Shown: piece after piece, positions 53,300 through 62,176 of the stretch
Numbering within the stretch: position 1 is the first letter of the stretch
Layout: each line of letters opens with the position of its first letter
NCBI RefSeq assembly: GCF_010672525.1
Contig: NZ_JAAHGH010000002.1
Span: forward strand, 266,583-330,582
Reading direction: 5' to 3'
Length of the DNA: 64,000 nt
Source of the DNA: Okeania sp. SIO2B3
GTDB lineage: Bacteria > Cyanobacteriota > Cyanobacteriia > Cyanobacteriales > Microcoleaceae
The notes under the pieces: model-generated
The model's input: the letters and a program-made list of their open reading frames with translations, nothing else
Told to the model about the DNA's origin: nothing
Database searches by the model: none
Made by a program: the position numbers and the translations under genes

Positions 53300-54091
53300 A
53301 TGGTGAAATTCTCTTTAGAAACAATCAGGGCAAAATTTAGGAGAATATTAATATATGGTATTGGAGTTAAACTTCTTGGATATTATGAAAAGTTAATTCC
53401 TAAATATTCCTTGATTGGCGATACAGCATTTTTTGACTCTAAACAATTTGACTGGACAACTGAGATAGAAGCGAATTGGGTATTGATTCGCAAAGAATTA
53501 GATGAACTCCTCAAATACCGAGATAGTTTACCAAATTTCCAAGACATTTCTCCAGACCAAGCTGATTATACTAGCCCTGATGATTTATGGAAAACATTTT
53601 TTATGTATGGGTATGGTATTAAATCAGAAAAAAATTGTCAAAGATGCCCAGAAACAACTCGTTTAATCGAAAAAATTCCGGGGATGAAAACAGCATTCTT
53701 TTCTATTTTATTACCTGGTAAACATATTCCTGAACATCGAGGTCCCTACAAAGGAGTTGTTCGTTATTTATTAGCATTAAAAGTACCTGAACCAAAAGAA
53801 AAATGTCGCATTCGGGTAGGTAATGAAACCCGTAATTGGGAAGAAGGAAAAAGTATGATGTTTGATGATTCTTTTCCCCATGAAGCTTGGAATGAAACTG
53901 ATGGTGTCCGTGCAGTTTTATTCTTAGACATAATGAGACCAATGCGTTTTCCTCTTTCAGTTTTTAATGAATTATTTATGAAACTCATCGCAATTTCTCC
54001 CTATATTCAAGATGCAAATATTAATCAGAAAAATTGGGCAGACCGTTTAGAAAAATTGTTTGCACAGGAACGTGAAAAAGAGAAAGTTTAA
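53300..54091 (+). CDS. Aspartyl/asparaginyl beta-hydroxylase-like dioxygenase
   Basis: 263 residues of the AspH/LpxO-type 2-oxoglutarate/Fe(II) dioxygenase family. Metal ligands H146 (EHRGPYKG) and H194 (FDDSFPHEAWN), with R204 (GVRAVLFLDIMRP) as 2-oxoglutarate binder. A weak hydrophobic patch near the N-terminus (ILIYGIGVKLLGYY) may associate with membrane. Substrate unknown: small molecules, peptides and lipids are all used by relatives. The gap before the GMC gene is large, so no operon is implied. Confidence 0.88.
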   Translation: MVKFSLETIRAKFRRILIYGIGVKLLGYYEKLIPKYSLIGDTAFFDSKQFDWTTEIEANWVLIRKELDELLKYRDSLPNFQDISPDQADYTSPDDLWKTFFMYGYGIKSEKNCQRCPETTRLIEKIPGMKTAFFSILLPGKHIPEHRGPYKGVVRYLLALKVPEPKEKCRIRVGNETRNWEEGKSMMFDDSFPHEAWNETDGVRAVLFLDIMRPMRFPLSVFNELFMKLIAISPYIQDANINQKNWADRLEKLFAQEREKEKV

Positions 54092-54094
54092 AGT

Positions 54095-54140
54095 TGAAGA
54101 AGGAAGAAGGAAGAAGGAAGAAGGAAGAAGGAAAAGTATT
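54095..54140. repeat. Heptamer purine tract after the dioxygenase gene
   Basis: GAAGAAGGAAGAAGGAAGAA-type AAGAAGG heptamers, as seen after the Uma2 gene, 23470-23570 and elsewhere. Confidence 0.6.
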
Positions 54141-54279
54141 GTGTTGTCTGAGTTTTAGAGCTTCTCGATCTCTCCTAACTTTTCCTTCGACTGCCATAAA
54201 CTAAACCAGTCATTTCAGTTATCAGTTATCAGTACCTCTAGTTAAATTCAGAAACTTGAAATATTGAACTTTATTTTTT

Positions 54280-54420
54280 CTTGGTTGATTAGATATGGCG
54301 AGGAAACCTTGCCATCCCACCCTTCGGGAAGCTGCACTAACGACCGCTTTTTCATCCCCTTGTAGAACGGTAGCTCGCGGCGCAGCCAAGGGAAGGCTAT
54401 TGACCTTATTTTTTTGTCAA
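54280..54420 (-). repeat. Family C partial copy (reverse)
   Basis: TTGGTTGATTAGATATGGCG, CCATCCCACCCTTCGGGAAG and AACGACCGCTTTTTC correspond to the central block of family C. The rest of 54421-54928 has a CTGATAACTGATAACTGAA heptamer unit (54776-54794) and no supported gene. Confidence 0.55.
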
Positions 54421-54940
54421 ACTGAGCAAGACAAATTTGCCTAACTATTCTGTTACTACGGTAAGAATTTTTATTTTCTTCCAAACCAATAATAGGCATA
54501 ATAGCTATAATTTTACTTGATTATTGATTGATGCCCTCAACTAAATTATAAACTCGATAGTATTTTTTAAAATTCAGAGGTTAAGTAAGGCGATCGCTAT
54601 TTTTTTTGCTAGAGGTAAACTTTAAATTTTCAGCTATTTTATACTAATAATATTTACCGAAAAATTGTGGGTATGCGCCTCCCCTTTTAAGGGGATAAAA
54701 AATAACATATTTTTTCTGTCAAGCCTCTTTATTGCAGAGGTACTGAAGTCCGCAGTTCCTCCGGAGGAGGCTAACTGATAACTGATAACTGAAATGACTC
54801 CCATTTTTGTTCTAGATATCAAGTGTTTTGTATCTCAAATAACAAAAAAATAATTAGAAATTATTCATATATTTTAGGTAACTTATACTTAAGTTTATTT
54901 AATTAAAAACAAAACTAAAAAAATATATTTGGAGAGAGTA

Positions 54941-56455
54941 GTGGGTTACGATTTTGACGCAATAATTATTGGCAGTGGTGCAGGGGGAGGAACAATTGCC
55001 CATACTCTAGCAAAAGCTGGTAAACGAGTTCTCCTAGTGGAACGTGGCCCTAGATTTAGTGATGTTGAAGCCTTTCAAGATGAGCAACGAATGCTGATTA
55101 ATAAAGAAGCTTTTGACGATCGCCAAATTCAAGTAAATGGACGTAGCGCCCAACTTCACATCGCAGGAATATTAGGTGGTGGAACATCCCTATATGGAGG
55201 GGTACTTATGCGCCCAAGTCCCTACGATTTCCATCCAGGTAAATTTTATGACCAATGGCTACCCCGTCATCTCTGGGATTGGCCAATCGCCTATGATGAT
55301 ATGGCTCCCTACTTCGACCAGGCAGAAGCTTTATTTAATGTCGCCGGGGATAAGCCACACAAAATGCTGAATATTGGTACGCCAAGTAATGGTTATCCGG
55401 CCACTGTTCCACCACTCGAACCAATTAACCAACAATTAGAAAAAGGTATAAAAGCTGCGGGACTAACTCCATTTCACCTCGCCTTCGGTATAAACTTCGA
55501 TACTTGTCTACGTTGTTCTAAATGTCCTGGTTTCTACTGTCCTAATGAATCTCGTGCTTCTACAGTGATGCGTACTATTGATAAGGCAGCTCTTGATTAT
55601 AACCTCAAAGTTCAAACTCTGACAGAGGCAGAATATTTAGTTACTAATACCAGTCAAAAAGTTACTGCTATTCGCCTTCGTTGTCGCAAAACTGGCACAG
55701 TTGAGGAACTCACAGCCAAAATTTATATTCTGTCTGCTGGAGCATTGGGTAGTTCAGTTATTCTGATGAAGTCTGGTTTAACAGGGCGTAGCGGACAAGT
55801 AGGGCGGAATTATATGTATCATTGTGGTGCTTTAGTGGCGGGATTATTCAAACAATCTACTGGTGGGGCGGATAAATTTATTAAACAGTTAGGGTTTACA
55901 GACCTCTATCTTGGTTCTAAAGAATTTCCACATAAATTAGGGTTAGCTCAAACTGTACCTATTCCCGGACTTCTTTCTCTACAAGAAAATTTTCCTGTGC
56001 CAATTCCTCAACCTATCGCCGAATTTCTGTTGAAGCGGATGTTGGTAATAACTGGTATTGTGGAAGATTTACCCCAAGAGGAAAATCGGATAGAAGTTGG
56101 TAAGGATGGGAAAATTCGTCTGTTCCACAAATTTCATTCTTATGATGTTTTTCGTTCTCGGTATTACATGAGTAAGTTAAAACGGGTATTTCGGTCGGCA
56201 GGAGCAGTATTATGCTTTGGGGCGATGGGACATAAAGATGATATTCATACATCCCACCAGGTAGGTACAACTCGCTTTGGTAAAGATCCAAATACATCTG
56301 TACTTGATCAAGACTGTCGTTTACATGACCATGAAAATGTCTTTGTTGTAGATGGTGGTTTTATGCCGAATGCTTTGGGTGTTAGTCCAGCTCTGACTAT
56401 CTCAGCTAATGCTCTTAGGGTAGGGGATATTATGTTGCAAGAAGCGATAATTTGA
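54941..56455 (+). CDS. GMC-family FAD oxidoreductase
   Basis: 504 residues. Start GTG 54941 chosen because GGAGAGAG lies 3-10 bases upstream; the TTG at 54929 would bury that site. FAD motif GSGAGGGTIAHTLAKAGKRV at the N-terminus, GGGTSLYGGVLMRPSPYDF (GMC signature region), a four-cysteine segment CLRCSKCPGFYCPNESRAST near 195-215 that could bind an Fe-S cluster or zinc, and C-terminal GFMPNALGVSPALTISANAL with the catalytic His/Asn zone around H-Q-V-G. It probably oxidises an alcohol or sugar-like substrate; not assignable further. Confidence 0.88.
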   Translation: MGYDFDAIIIGSGAGGGTIAHTLAKAGKRVLLVERGPRFSDVEAFQDEQRMLINKEAFDDRQIQVNGRSAQLHIAGILGGGTSLYGGVLMRPSPYDFHPGKFYDQWLPRHLWDWPIAYDDMAPYFDQAEALFNVAGDKPHKMLNIGTPSNGYPATVPPLEPINQQLEKGIKAAGLTPFHLAFGINFDTCLRCSKCPGFYCPNESRASTVMRTIDKAALDYNLKVQTLTEAEYLVTNTSQKVTAIRLRCRKTGTVEELTAKIYILSAGALGSSVILMKSGLTGRSGQVGRNYMYHCGALVAGLFKQSTGGADKFIKQLGFTDLYLGSKEFPHKLGLAQTVPIPGLLSLQENFPVPIPQPIAEFLLKRMLVITGIVEDLPQEENRIEVGKDGKIRLFHKFHSYDVFRSRYYMSKLKRVFRSAGAVLCFGAMGHKDDIHTSHQVGTTRFGKDPNTSVLDQDCRLHDHENVFVVDGGFMPNALGVSPALTISANALRVGDIMLQEAII

Positions 56456-56923
56456 GAACGGACGTTAACAAAGTCAGAAGTCAGAAGTCAGAAGTCAGAA
56501 GTTACGAGAAAGGAAGAATGAGAGTGAGAATTATCTGGGAATATTCCGGCATTTTATGTCTGCTTAAGGTGTATTTTTTGCTTTCTATTCTCCATTATTA
56601 ATGAAAAAATTGCGGATAAAAATTAATTAAAACTCTTCATATTTTCCTTGCTCTAGCACAACTATAGAATTTTAAAGATTCAGTAAAGTTACGCATCAAT
56701 ATTTGAATTGAAGAAAAAAATTATGGTATTTAGGAGCACTTTTATGAAGATTCTGTGAAGTAATTCAGAGTTAGTAGGTACTTATTTAAAGATTCTGTGA
56801 AGTTATGATCAAACTCTTGCCATTTAGATAATGTCTGTGCCAGTATATTTACTGATAGGTTAATGACAGACTTTTTAGTTACTAAAACTCAAGCTAGTAT
56901 AAATATCAGGAAGGAGAAGCATT
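56456..56923. other. Intergenic
   Basis: GTCAGAAGTCAGAAGTCAG heptamers (56473-56500) and a duplicated AAGATTCTGTGAAGT (56744 and 56789). No gene. Confidence 0.45.
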
Positions 56924-57526
56924 TTGAATAATCAAGTAAACAAAAAAAATCTATTAAACTTTTTACGGTCGTAGACCGTAAAAAGTTTGGCTTTCTTAGG
57001 TGCTATTTCTGCTTTATCTACTAACTCTGTAGCTCAAGCTGCAATTCTATGGGATTGGTCATTTGGTGGTACTGAAACTGTTCGTTCTACCACCGATGGT
57101 GACATTTCCGACTTGGGTTCTGCAAATACTTTTATCTTTACTGATTTTGAAGTTCTTGCGTCTATGGAATCTTCTCTTGTAGGTGCTGATTTTATAAATG
57201 ATCCCTTAACCATAATTCAGGGGCAACAAGGATTTGTCTGGGATGGTTCCCAAATTACTCAGCTGTTTAGAAATGGTAGTGCTTTTACCAATGGGACAAA
57301 TTTTCATAGTGGTGACTTCAGATACACGTTTGTTGATAATTTCTCTCAATTCAGTGATAAAAGTGGTCTAAATATTTTTGCCAGTGAATCTGCTTTTACC
57401 CCAACTCCTTCTGCTCCAACAACTCCAGGTCCTAACCTGCAACCGGCTCCTGAACCTGCTACTCTTTTCGGGTTACTAACTTTTGGTGCAGTAGCTTTAG
57501 GTTCACGTTATCAACGATCTAAATAG
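56924..57526 (+). pseudogene. PEP-CTERM exported protein with an in-frame stop inside a hairpin
   Basis: The frame opens at TTG 56924 behind AAGGAG with 7-base spacing: NNQVNKKNLLNF, then TAG at 56972-56974, then continues in frame to KSLAFLGAISALSTNSVAQA (signal peptide core), a ~130 residue secreted domain, and PAPEPATLFGLLTFGAVALG followed by SRYQRSK, a complete PEP-CTERM sorting signal. The TAG lies in the loop of a perfect 15 bp hairpin (56956-56988). Without the hairpin the signal peptide would be whole. An internal TTG at 56987 could start a shortened product but has no ribosome site. The mature part has no recognised domain. Confidence 0.7.
56956..56988 (+). repeat. Perfect 15 bp inverted repeat inside the PEP-CTERM coding region
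   Basis: AAACTTTTTACGGTC, loop GTA, GACCGTAAAAAGTTT. It carries the in-frame TAG. Confidence 0.85.
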
Positions 57527-57567
57527 ACTTAATTTTTTTGCTGTTCAATTTCAGTATAATTAGGCTC

Positions 57568-57619
57568 GTAGTTGGGCTTTAGCCCCTAAAGCATTTTATT
57601 GCTCAACAAGCCCAACTAC
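57568..57619. terminator. Long inverted repeat between convergent genes
   Basis: GTAGTTGGGCTT and AAGCCCAACTAC pair perfectly around ~28 bases. It lies between the stops of the PEP-CTERM and EamA genes, so it may terminate both or be a short mobile hairpin. Confidence 0.5.
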
Positions 57620-57649
57620 AAACAAAAACTTGATTATCATCTGCTGACA

Positions 57650-58729
57650 TTAAATTTTCTCTGATATTTCAACTCCAACTTGCACATTCACTTCAACTGG
57701 TTGCTGTTGAGATTGTATAAATATTTTGCCAGAATTAGTATTTGAAACATCTTCTTGTTTTGAAATCCTCAAATTCAACTTCTCAGCTAATACATCCCGT
57801 TGATTAATCAAATAAATACTAACTAAAGTTAAACCAACTCCCACTGACTGTAACGAACTCAAAACTTCCCCTAAAAAGAAATTGCCAAACAATAAAGCAA
57901 AAATTGGAGTTAGAAAAGTTAAAGCACTTAAACTCGTAAGATTTCCAGAAGAAGCAAAATAAAAGAATAAACCATAAGCGATCGCGCTGCCAAAAATAGT
58001 CGCATAACCCATAGCTATCCAACCATACCCATCAATATTAACCCACTGCTGAGACTCAAAGCCTGCGGAAATAGCAAGTAATGGAACACCACCTAAAATT
58101 AAATGCCAAGCAGTTGCCATAACTGGATCGCTATATTTGCAAACCCAACGCACCAAAACTGTTCCTACTGCCATAGATAGAGACGCTAATAACATTAACC
58201 ATTCTCCACTTTGAAACAGTGCACCCATTCCTAGAGATGCTTCTATTGTTTCTGGATGCAGCAAACTCCCGATCCATTCATCAGGTAAACCAATTAAACT
58301 TATACCAAAAACGCCAATACCTAACCCTAACCAACCCCAAAATCTAATTCTCTCTTGAAATAACCACAATGATAGAATAGCTACTGCCAAAGGTTGGGAG
58401 TCAATCATCACTGAACCCAAACCAGCACCAGTTCTGACTAACCCTTGAGCCAAAAACCCCTGAAACAAAGTACCATCTACTAAGGCAAATAATAAAATCC
58501 ACAACCAAGCTATTTTTCCTTGTGGTTGAGGTCTTCCCTGAATCATTCCTACCAGTAACAGTAATATACCTGCTGGCAATATACGCATTGCTGCCATAAA
58601 GAATGGTGTTGTCTGAGGAATAACACCTTTCATCGCTACCATTGCTGTTCCCCAGAAGAAAAAGGGAGCAATTAGTAACAGTGGCGCAAAGGGGAGTTTT
58701 GAGTTAGTCAGTTTTAGCTGCATAGTCAT
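57650..58729 (-). CDS. EamA/DMT-family transporter
   Basis: 359 residues, ten membrane helices in two EamA repeats (LLIAPFFFWGTAMVAMKGVI begins the first; LMLLASLSMAVGTVLVRWVC begins the second; LTPIFALLFGNFFLGEVLSS is the typical end). A ~50-residue cytosolic tail follows (LNLRISKQEDVSNT). Substrate unknown; relatives export amino acids or metabolites. The ATG lies exactly at the end of a heptamer unit (GATAACTGAA-ATGACT), as at pgeF. Confidence 0.88.
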   Translation of the reverse strand: MTMQLKLTNSKLPFAPLLLIAPFFFWGTAMVAMKGVIPQTTPFFMAAMRILPAGILLLLVGMIQGRPQPQGKIAWLWILLFALVDGTLFQGFLAQGLVRTGAGLGSVMIDSQPLAVAILSLWLFQERIRFWGWLGLGIGVFGISLIGLPDEWIGSLLHPETIEASLGMGALFQSGEWLMLLASLSMAVGTVLVRWVCKYSDPVMATAWHLILGGVPLLAISAGFESQQWVNIDGYGWIAMGYATIFGSAIAYGLFFYFASSGNLTSLSALTFLTPIFALLFGNFFLGEVLSSLQSVGVGLTLVSIYLINQRDVLAEKLNLRISKQEDVSNTNSGKIFIQSQQQPVEVNVQVGVEISEKI

Positions 58730-59127
58730 TTCAGTTATCAGTTATCAGTTAGCCTTCTATCGGAGGAACTTCGTTATCAGTACCGACCGCTGTTTGCGCA
58801 GCATTCCGCAGGAAAGTCAGAGGCACCGAAATACTGAAGTTTAATTTTTTCTTCCCCTTGTAGAGCGACAGCTAGTGGCACAGCTAAGGGGAGGCTGTTG
58901 ACCCTATTTTTTGGTCATTATTTTATATAATATTAAAATGTTATTTACAAATTGTAACATTTTTTCATAGAAGTATCCATTATTAAATTTATTGAATTAA
59001 TAATAAAGCAAAATTTCAAAATATTCATTAAATATCATCTTGATTGACAATTTAAGTTGAATATGTTAATAATATAATTCAGATAATTTGTGCTATGATG
59101 AAATTTGACTTTTGACTGAATAAAAGT
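58730..59127. other. Intergenic with heptamers and an SDR copy
   Basis: AGTTATCAGTTATCAGTTA (58734-58752), an SDR copy GTTTGCGCAGCATTCCGCAG (about 58793), and CGACAGCTAGTGGCACAGC also resembling 54370. The 58917-59127 part is AT-rich and should hold the sppA promoter. Confidence 0.5.
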
Positions 59128-59946
59128 ATGATTTGGCCATTTAAGCCTCGGTATCGTAAACAAATTGCCCGAATTGAAATTAATGGTGTTATCGCGAGCG
59201 ACACCAGAAAAAGAGTTTTAGAAGCACTAAAAACGGTAGAAGAAAGAAAATTCCCTGGTCTGTTACTGAGAATTGATAGTCCAGGAGGTACTGTTGCTGA
59301 CTCTCACGAAATTTACAATGCCCTGAAAAATTTGCAAGATAAAGTCAAAATTGTTTCTAGCTTCGGCAATATCTCAGCCTCTGGGGGTGTGTATATTGGT
59401 ATGGGTTCTCAACATATTGTGTCTAATCCTGGGACAATTACAGGTAGTATAGGGGTGATTTTGCGAGGCAACAATATAGAACGTCTTTTGGAGAGAGTAG
59501 GGGTTTCTTTTAAAGTAGTAAAGTCTGGCCCATACAAAGATATATTAGCCTTCGACCGAGAAATGACAGACCCAGAAAAGCAAATTCTCCAAGACTTGAT
59601 TGATAATAGTTATCAACAGTTTGTCAAAATAGTGGCTGAGGCGCGAAATTTAGCTGTAGAAACTGTAAGAAATTTTGCAGATGGCCGAATTTTCACAGGA
59701 GAACAGGCATTAGAATTAGGTGTGGTTGACCGTTTAGGTACCGAAGAAGATGCCCGTAAATGGCTTTGTGAAATGATTAAATTAGACCCAGAGAAGACTG
59801 AGAGTTGTACCCTAGAAAAACCAAAATCTTTAGTAAGTCGAGTTTTGGGTAATAATCAGGTATCATCAAAACTGTCGGCAGCTCAAAGTTTGGTAGAATT
59901 TGAAGTATCTACCAATGGTTTACCTTTGTGGCTGTATCGACCTTAA
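59128..59946 (+). CDS. sppA: Signal peptide peptidase SppA (short form)
   Basis: 272 residues, the single-domain S49 serine protease type (about half the E. coli length). Nucleophile S85 in NISASGGVYIG, general-base lysine in KSGPYKDIL (K132-K137 region), and D-S-P-G-G (50-54). It degrades cleaved signal peptides and, in cyanobacteria, has been linked to light acclimation. The N-terminus MIWPFKPRYRKQIARIEING has no clear membrane anchor. The next gene begins 37 bases later, likely one operon with aroH. Confidence 0.93.
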   Translation: MIWPFKPRYRKQIARIEINGVIASDTRKRVLEALKTVEERKFPGLLLRIDSPGGTVADSHEIYNALKNLQDKVKIVSSFGNISASGGVYIGMGSQHIVSNPGTITGSIGVILRGNNIERLLERVGVSFKVVKSGPYKDILAFDREMTDPEKQILQDLIDNSYQQFVKIVAEARNLAVETVRNFADGRIFTGEQALELGVVDRLGTEEDARKWLCEMIKLDPEKTESCTLEKPKSLVSRVLGNNQVSSKLSAAQSLVEFEVSTNGLPLWLYRP

Positions 59947-59983
59947 GTTAAAATAAAAAGTTGTTGATTGGGAGGATTTTGGC

Positions 59984-60361
59984 GTGGTGTGGCGAGTTCA
60001 AGCAATTCGTGGGGCAACTACTGTCTCAGAAAACTCAAAAGAAGCTATTCAAGAGGCAGTAACGGAACTACTAGATGAACTAGAGAACCATAATCAAATC
60101 GATCCAGGCCAAATTATTAGTACGACTTTCTCTGTAACTCGTGACTTGGATGCTATTTTTCCGGCTGCGATCGCCCGCCAACGTCCCAACTGGAATAATG
60201 TACCTTTATTAGATGTGCAGCAGATGCACGTTGAAGGTAGTTTAGAACGTTGTATCAGATTTTTGATTCATGTAAATATGCCAGAAACCCATGCCCAAAA
60301 AATTGTTCATACCTATTTGCGAGGGGCAAAAAAATTGAGACCTGACTGGCAGAAAGCTTGA
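59984..60361 (+). CDS. aroH: Chorismate mutase, AroH type
   Basis: 125 residues, the trimeric monofunctional chorismate mutase that converts chorismate to prephenate for Phe/Tyr synthesis. RGATTV near the N-terminus, the QQMHVEGSLERCIRFLIHVN core with the catalytic Glu/Arg, and YLRGAKKLRPDW at the end match the family at full length. Start GTG 59984 follows GGGAGG with 7-base spacing. Confidence 0.95.
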   Translation: MVWRVQAIRGATTVSENSKEAIQEAVTELLDELENHNQIDPGQIISTTFSVTRDLDAIFPAAIARQRPNWNNVPLLDVQQMHVEGSLERCIRFLIHVNMPETHAQKIVHTYLRGAKKLRPDWQKA

Positions 60362-60654
60362 AGAAGACAGAAGGCAGAAGGTAGAATTGCTTATTGATAG
60401 TCAACGACCAGTCACTCTGTATCTAAGAAGAACAAGCAATTTTAAGTATCGCAAGTGACGGTTTGGTATTAAATCCGCAAAAGAAAAAGAAATAGCAATA
60501 GTCTGGTACGGATTTTTTTCTACGCAACGCTACGAGAATGCCAACTTATTATTAATTATACCCAATATACTTAAGTGCAACTTTAGCTGCTTAGTTTCAC
60601 TACACTCATTTTTTTTTGATAACCTTTTAGGAAAATAAGCTAGAGTTATTTATA

Positions 60655-61137
60655 ATGCTCACTCTAAGTTTTTATTATATGAGGTCGCCATTTTTTTCCA
60701 ATATTATTATATCTACCCTTATTGCCATAGTCGCTTGGCTCTGGAATAGCCCTGCTTTGGCCGCAATTCCAGTCCAGCTATACGACCTGGAATACAAAGA
60801 ATGCCCAGCTAGCTTAGAAAAAGGAATGATTTCCAGTGGCTCTAGTATGACAGCTAACTGTTTTATTATCGGTGGTAAAGCCAAAAATGCTTCTGATAAA
60901 ACTTTATATGATGCTGATGTGTATGGACGTATTTATGATGCTGATAACAATAATGTTATGCAAAATCGTACCAGACTTGGGTCAATTGAAGAAGTCCCAC
61001 CAGGTGTCACTGATTTTGAAATCAGAGTTTCCATACCAGCAAATCTGCCTACTCCATTGAAACTTAAACAGTTTAAATCATCTGGCTTTTCTCATAAAGT
61101 TCGATGGCAAACCATAGAAGAATTTGATGGATTTTAA
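60655..61137 (+). CDS. Exported conserved hypothetical protein, FxLYD-like
   Basis: 160 residues from ATG 60655 (or ATG 60679). The signal peptide core IIISTLIAIVAWLWN is followed by an ALA cleavage site. The mature part has GGKAKNASDKTLYDADVYGR then IYDADNNNV and PPGVTDFEIRVSI, the pattern of FxLYD-type Ig-like domains (K-N-x-S-x-K-x-L-x-x-A-x-V-x-G). Two cysteines (CPA, NCF) may pair outside the cytoplasm. Function unknown. 60362-60654 upstream holds no gene. Confidence 0.65.
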   Translation: MLTLSFYYMRSPFFSNIIISTLIAIVAWLWNSPALAAIPVQLYDLEYKECPASLEKGMISSGSSMTANCFIIGGKAKNASDKTLYDADVYGRIYDADNNNVMQNRTRLGSIEEVPPGVTDFEIRVSIPANLPTPLKLKQFKSSGFSHKVRWQTIEEFDGF

Positions 61138-61204
61138 TTATTGAAGGCAGGTTGAGTTTTAAGAATTAATGTCTTTTTTCAATCTGCCTCAAAGTTTTTT
61201 TTAA

Positions 61205-61520
61205 CTCCCCCGGCGGGAAGTCCCGCGCTCTCCCGTAGGGGAGCGTCGTATGGGAAAGCCGGGCGTTATGTGTGTGGTTCGTCCTGATTTTCTATATACT
61301 TCTTTAGCACTGAAACACTGACGCCAACCGAACCCGCGCCGCCGAAAGGCGCAAGGGAACGCGGAGCAAGAAACGGACGTGGAGGCAAGTGTAACCCACC
61401 CCCATCCCCTCCCGGGAGGGGAGCAAGAGGGGTGGGTGCAGCAGCCTGTGAGATGTCAACCCGCTGAGGAGTTACGGCTCGGCAGGAATACCTGCGCCTA
61501 ACAGCCGGGGAGGATGTCAA
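61205..61520 (+). mobile_element. IS200/IS605-type remnant (ends and omega-RNA-like part)
   Basis: The left hairpin GCGCTCTCCCGTAGGGGAGC matches the left end of 33677-33959 and the right end GGGGAGGATGTCAA matches all the TnpB-linked ends. The interior is GC-rich, unlike the flanks, with AACCCGCGCCGCCGAAAGGC resembling a TnpB 3' tail and CCCACCCCCATCCCCTCCCG. No TnpB domain is readable. Its right end supplies the stop codon of the leftward gene at 61517. Confidence 0.6.
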
Positions 61521-61795
61521 TTAAGAGCAATTTTCCCACCACCAACTGGAACAACTATGAAATGAGTCTGAGAACCAGAATATTGGTTTTGTAGTACTAC
61601 AGTATCAGGAATAGGAGTAGAACCCAAAGTTTCTTGGCAACCTCTACATCGAGCCATAAATGTTCCAGTGTCAGCAACTTGCAAAGCTACTTTTCCTCTG
61701 GGAAATGAGCTGTCTTGGCTTTGTGCTAATGGTGCAGTTAAAGTTAGAGGTCCAATAGCTGCGAGAGTTAATGCTAATCTAAACCACTTTTTCAT
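61517..61795 (-). CDS. Small exported protein, C-terminus cut by a transposon end
   Basis: 92 residues from ATG 61795 (MKKWFRLALTLAAIGPLTLT), a clean signal peptide ending APLAQSQ; an upstream start at 61816 would add a polar leader. The mature part has ARCRGCQET (two cysteines two residues apart), then TVVLQNQYSGSQTHFIVVPV. The stop TGA is made by the TGACATCC terminus of the IS200/IS605 remnant, so the natural C-terminus may have been longer. No family assigned. Confidence 0.6.
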   Translation of the reverse strand: MKKWFRLALTLAAIGPLTLTAPLAQSQDSSFPRGKVALQVADTGTFMARCRGCQETLGSTPIPDTVVLQNQYSGSQTHFIVVPVGGGKIALN

Positions 61796-61816
61796 TTTTG
61801 TATACTTTGTTACCAA

Positions 61817-62176
61817 TAAATGTTGAAAAAAGAATCAACTTAATGGACGAGTAACCACGATTACTTCTATCTTATCATAATATTTCACTTTATCCTAAAA
61901 TTCTATTTCGTTGAAGTATTTTTATTTTGAGCTTTCAGAAATGAAGCAATTTTTTAGACCTAATTAGGGTTTGCTGAAAAAGTCTTTTTAAGGAGTATAT
62001 AAAATCTCTTGATACTAATTTATCCTGTAAAATACTAAGTAATTATTAGGAAGCTCAAAGCTGATAGCTGACCGCTGAATGCTCAAAAATATTAAAAGAA
62101 TCCGCAGAGTTTCAATATCTTAATTTTAATTCTTAAAATATAGACTGTTACTTCTCTAAGTCAGGATTTGAAATTA
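61817..62176. other. Intergenic with a family A left-end fragment
   Basis: AGGGTTTGCTGAAAAAGTC at 61966-61984 matches the left end of family A. The rest is AT-rich and should hold the purH promoter. Confidence 0.5.
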
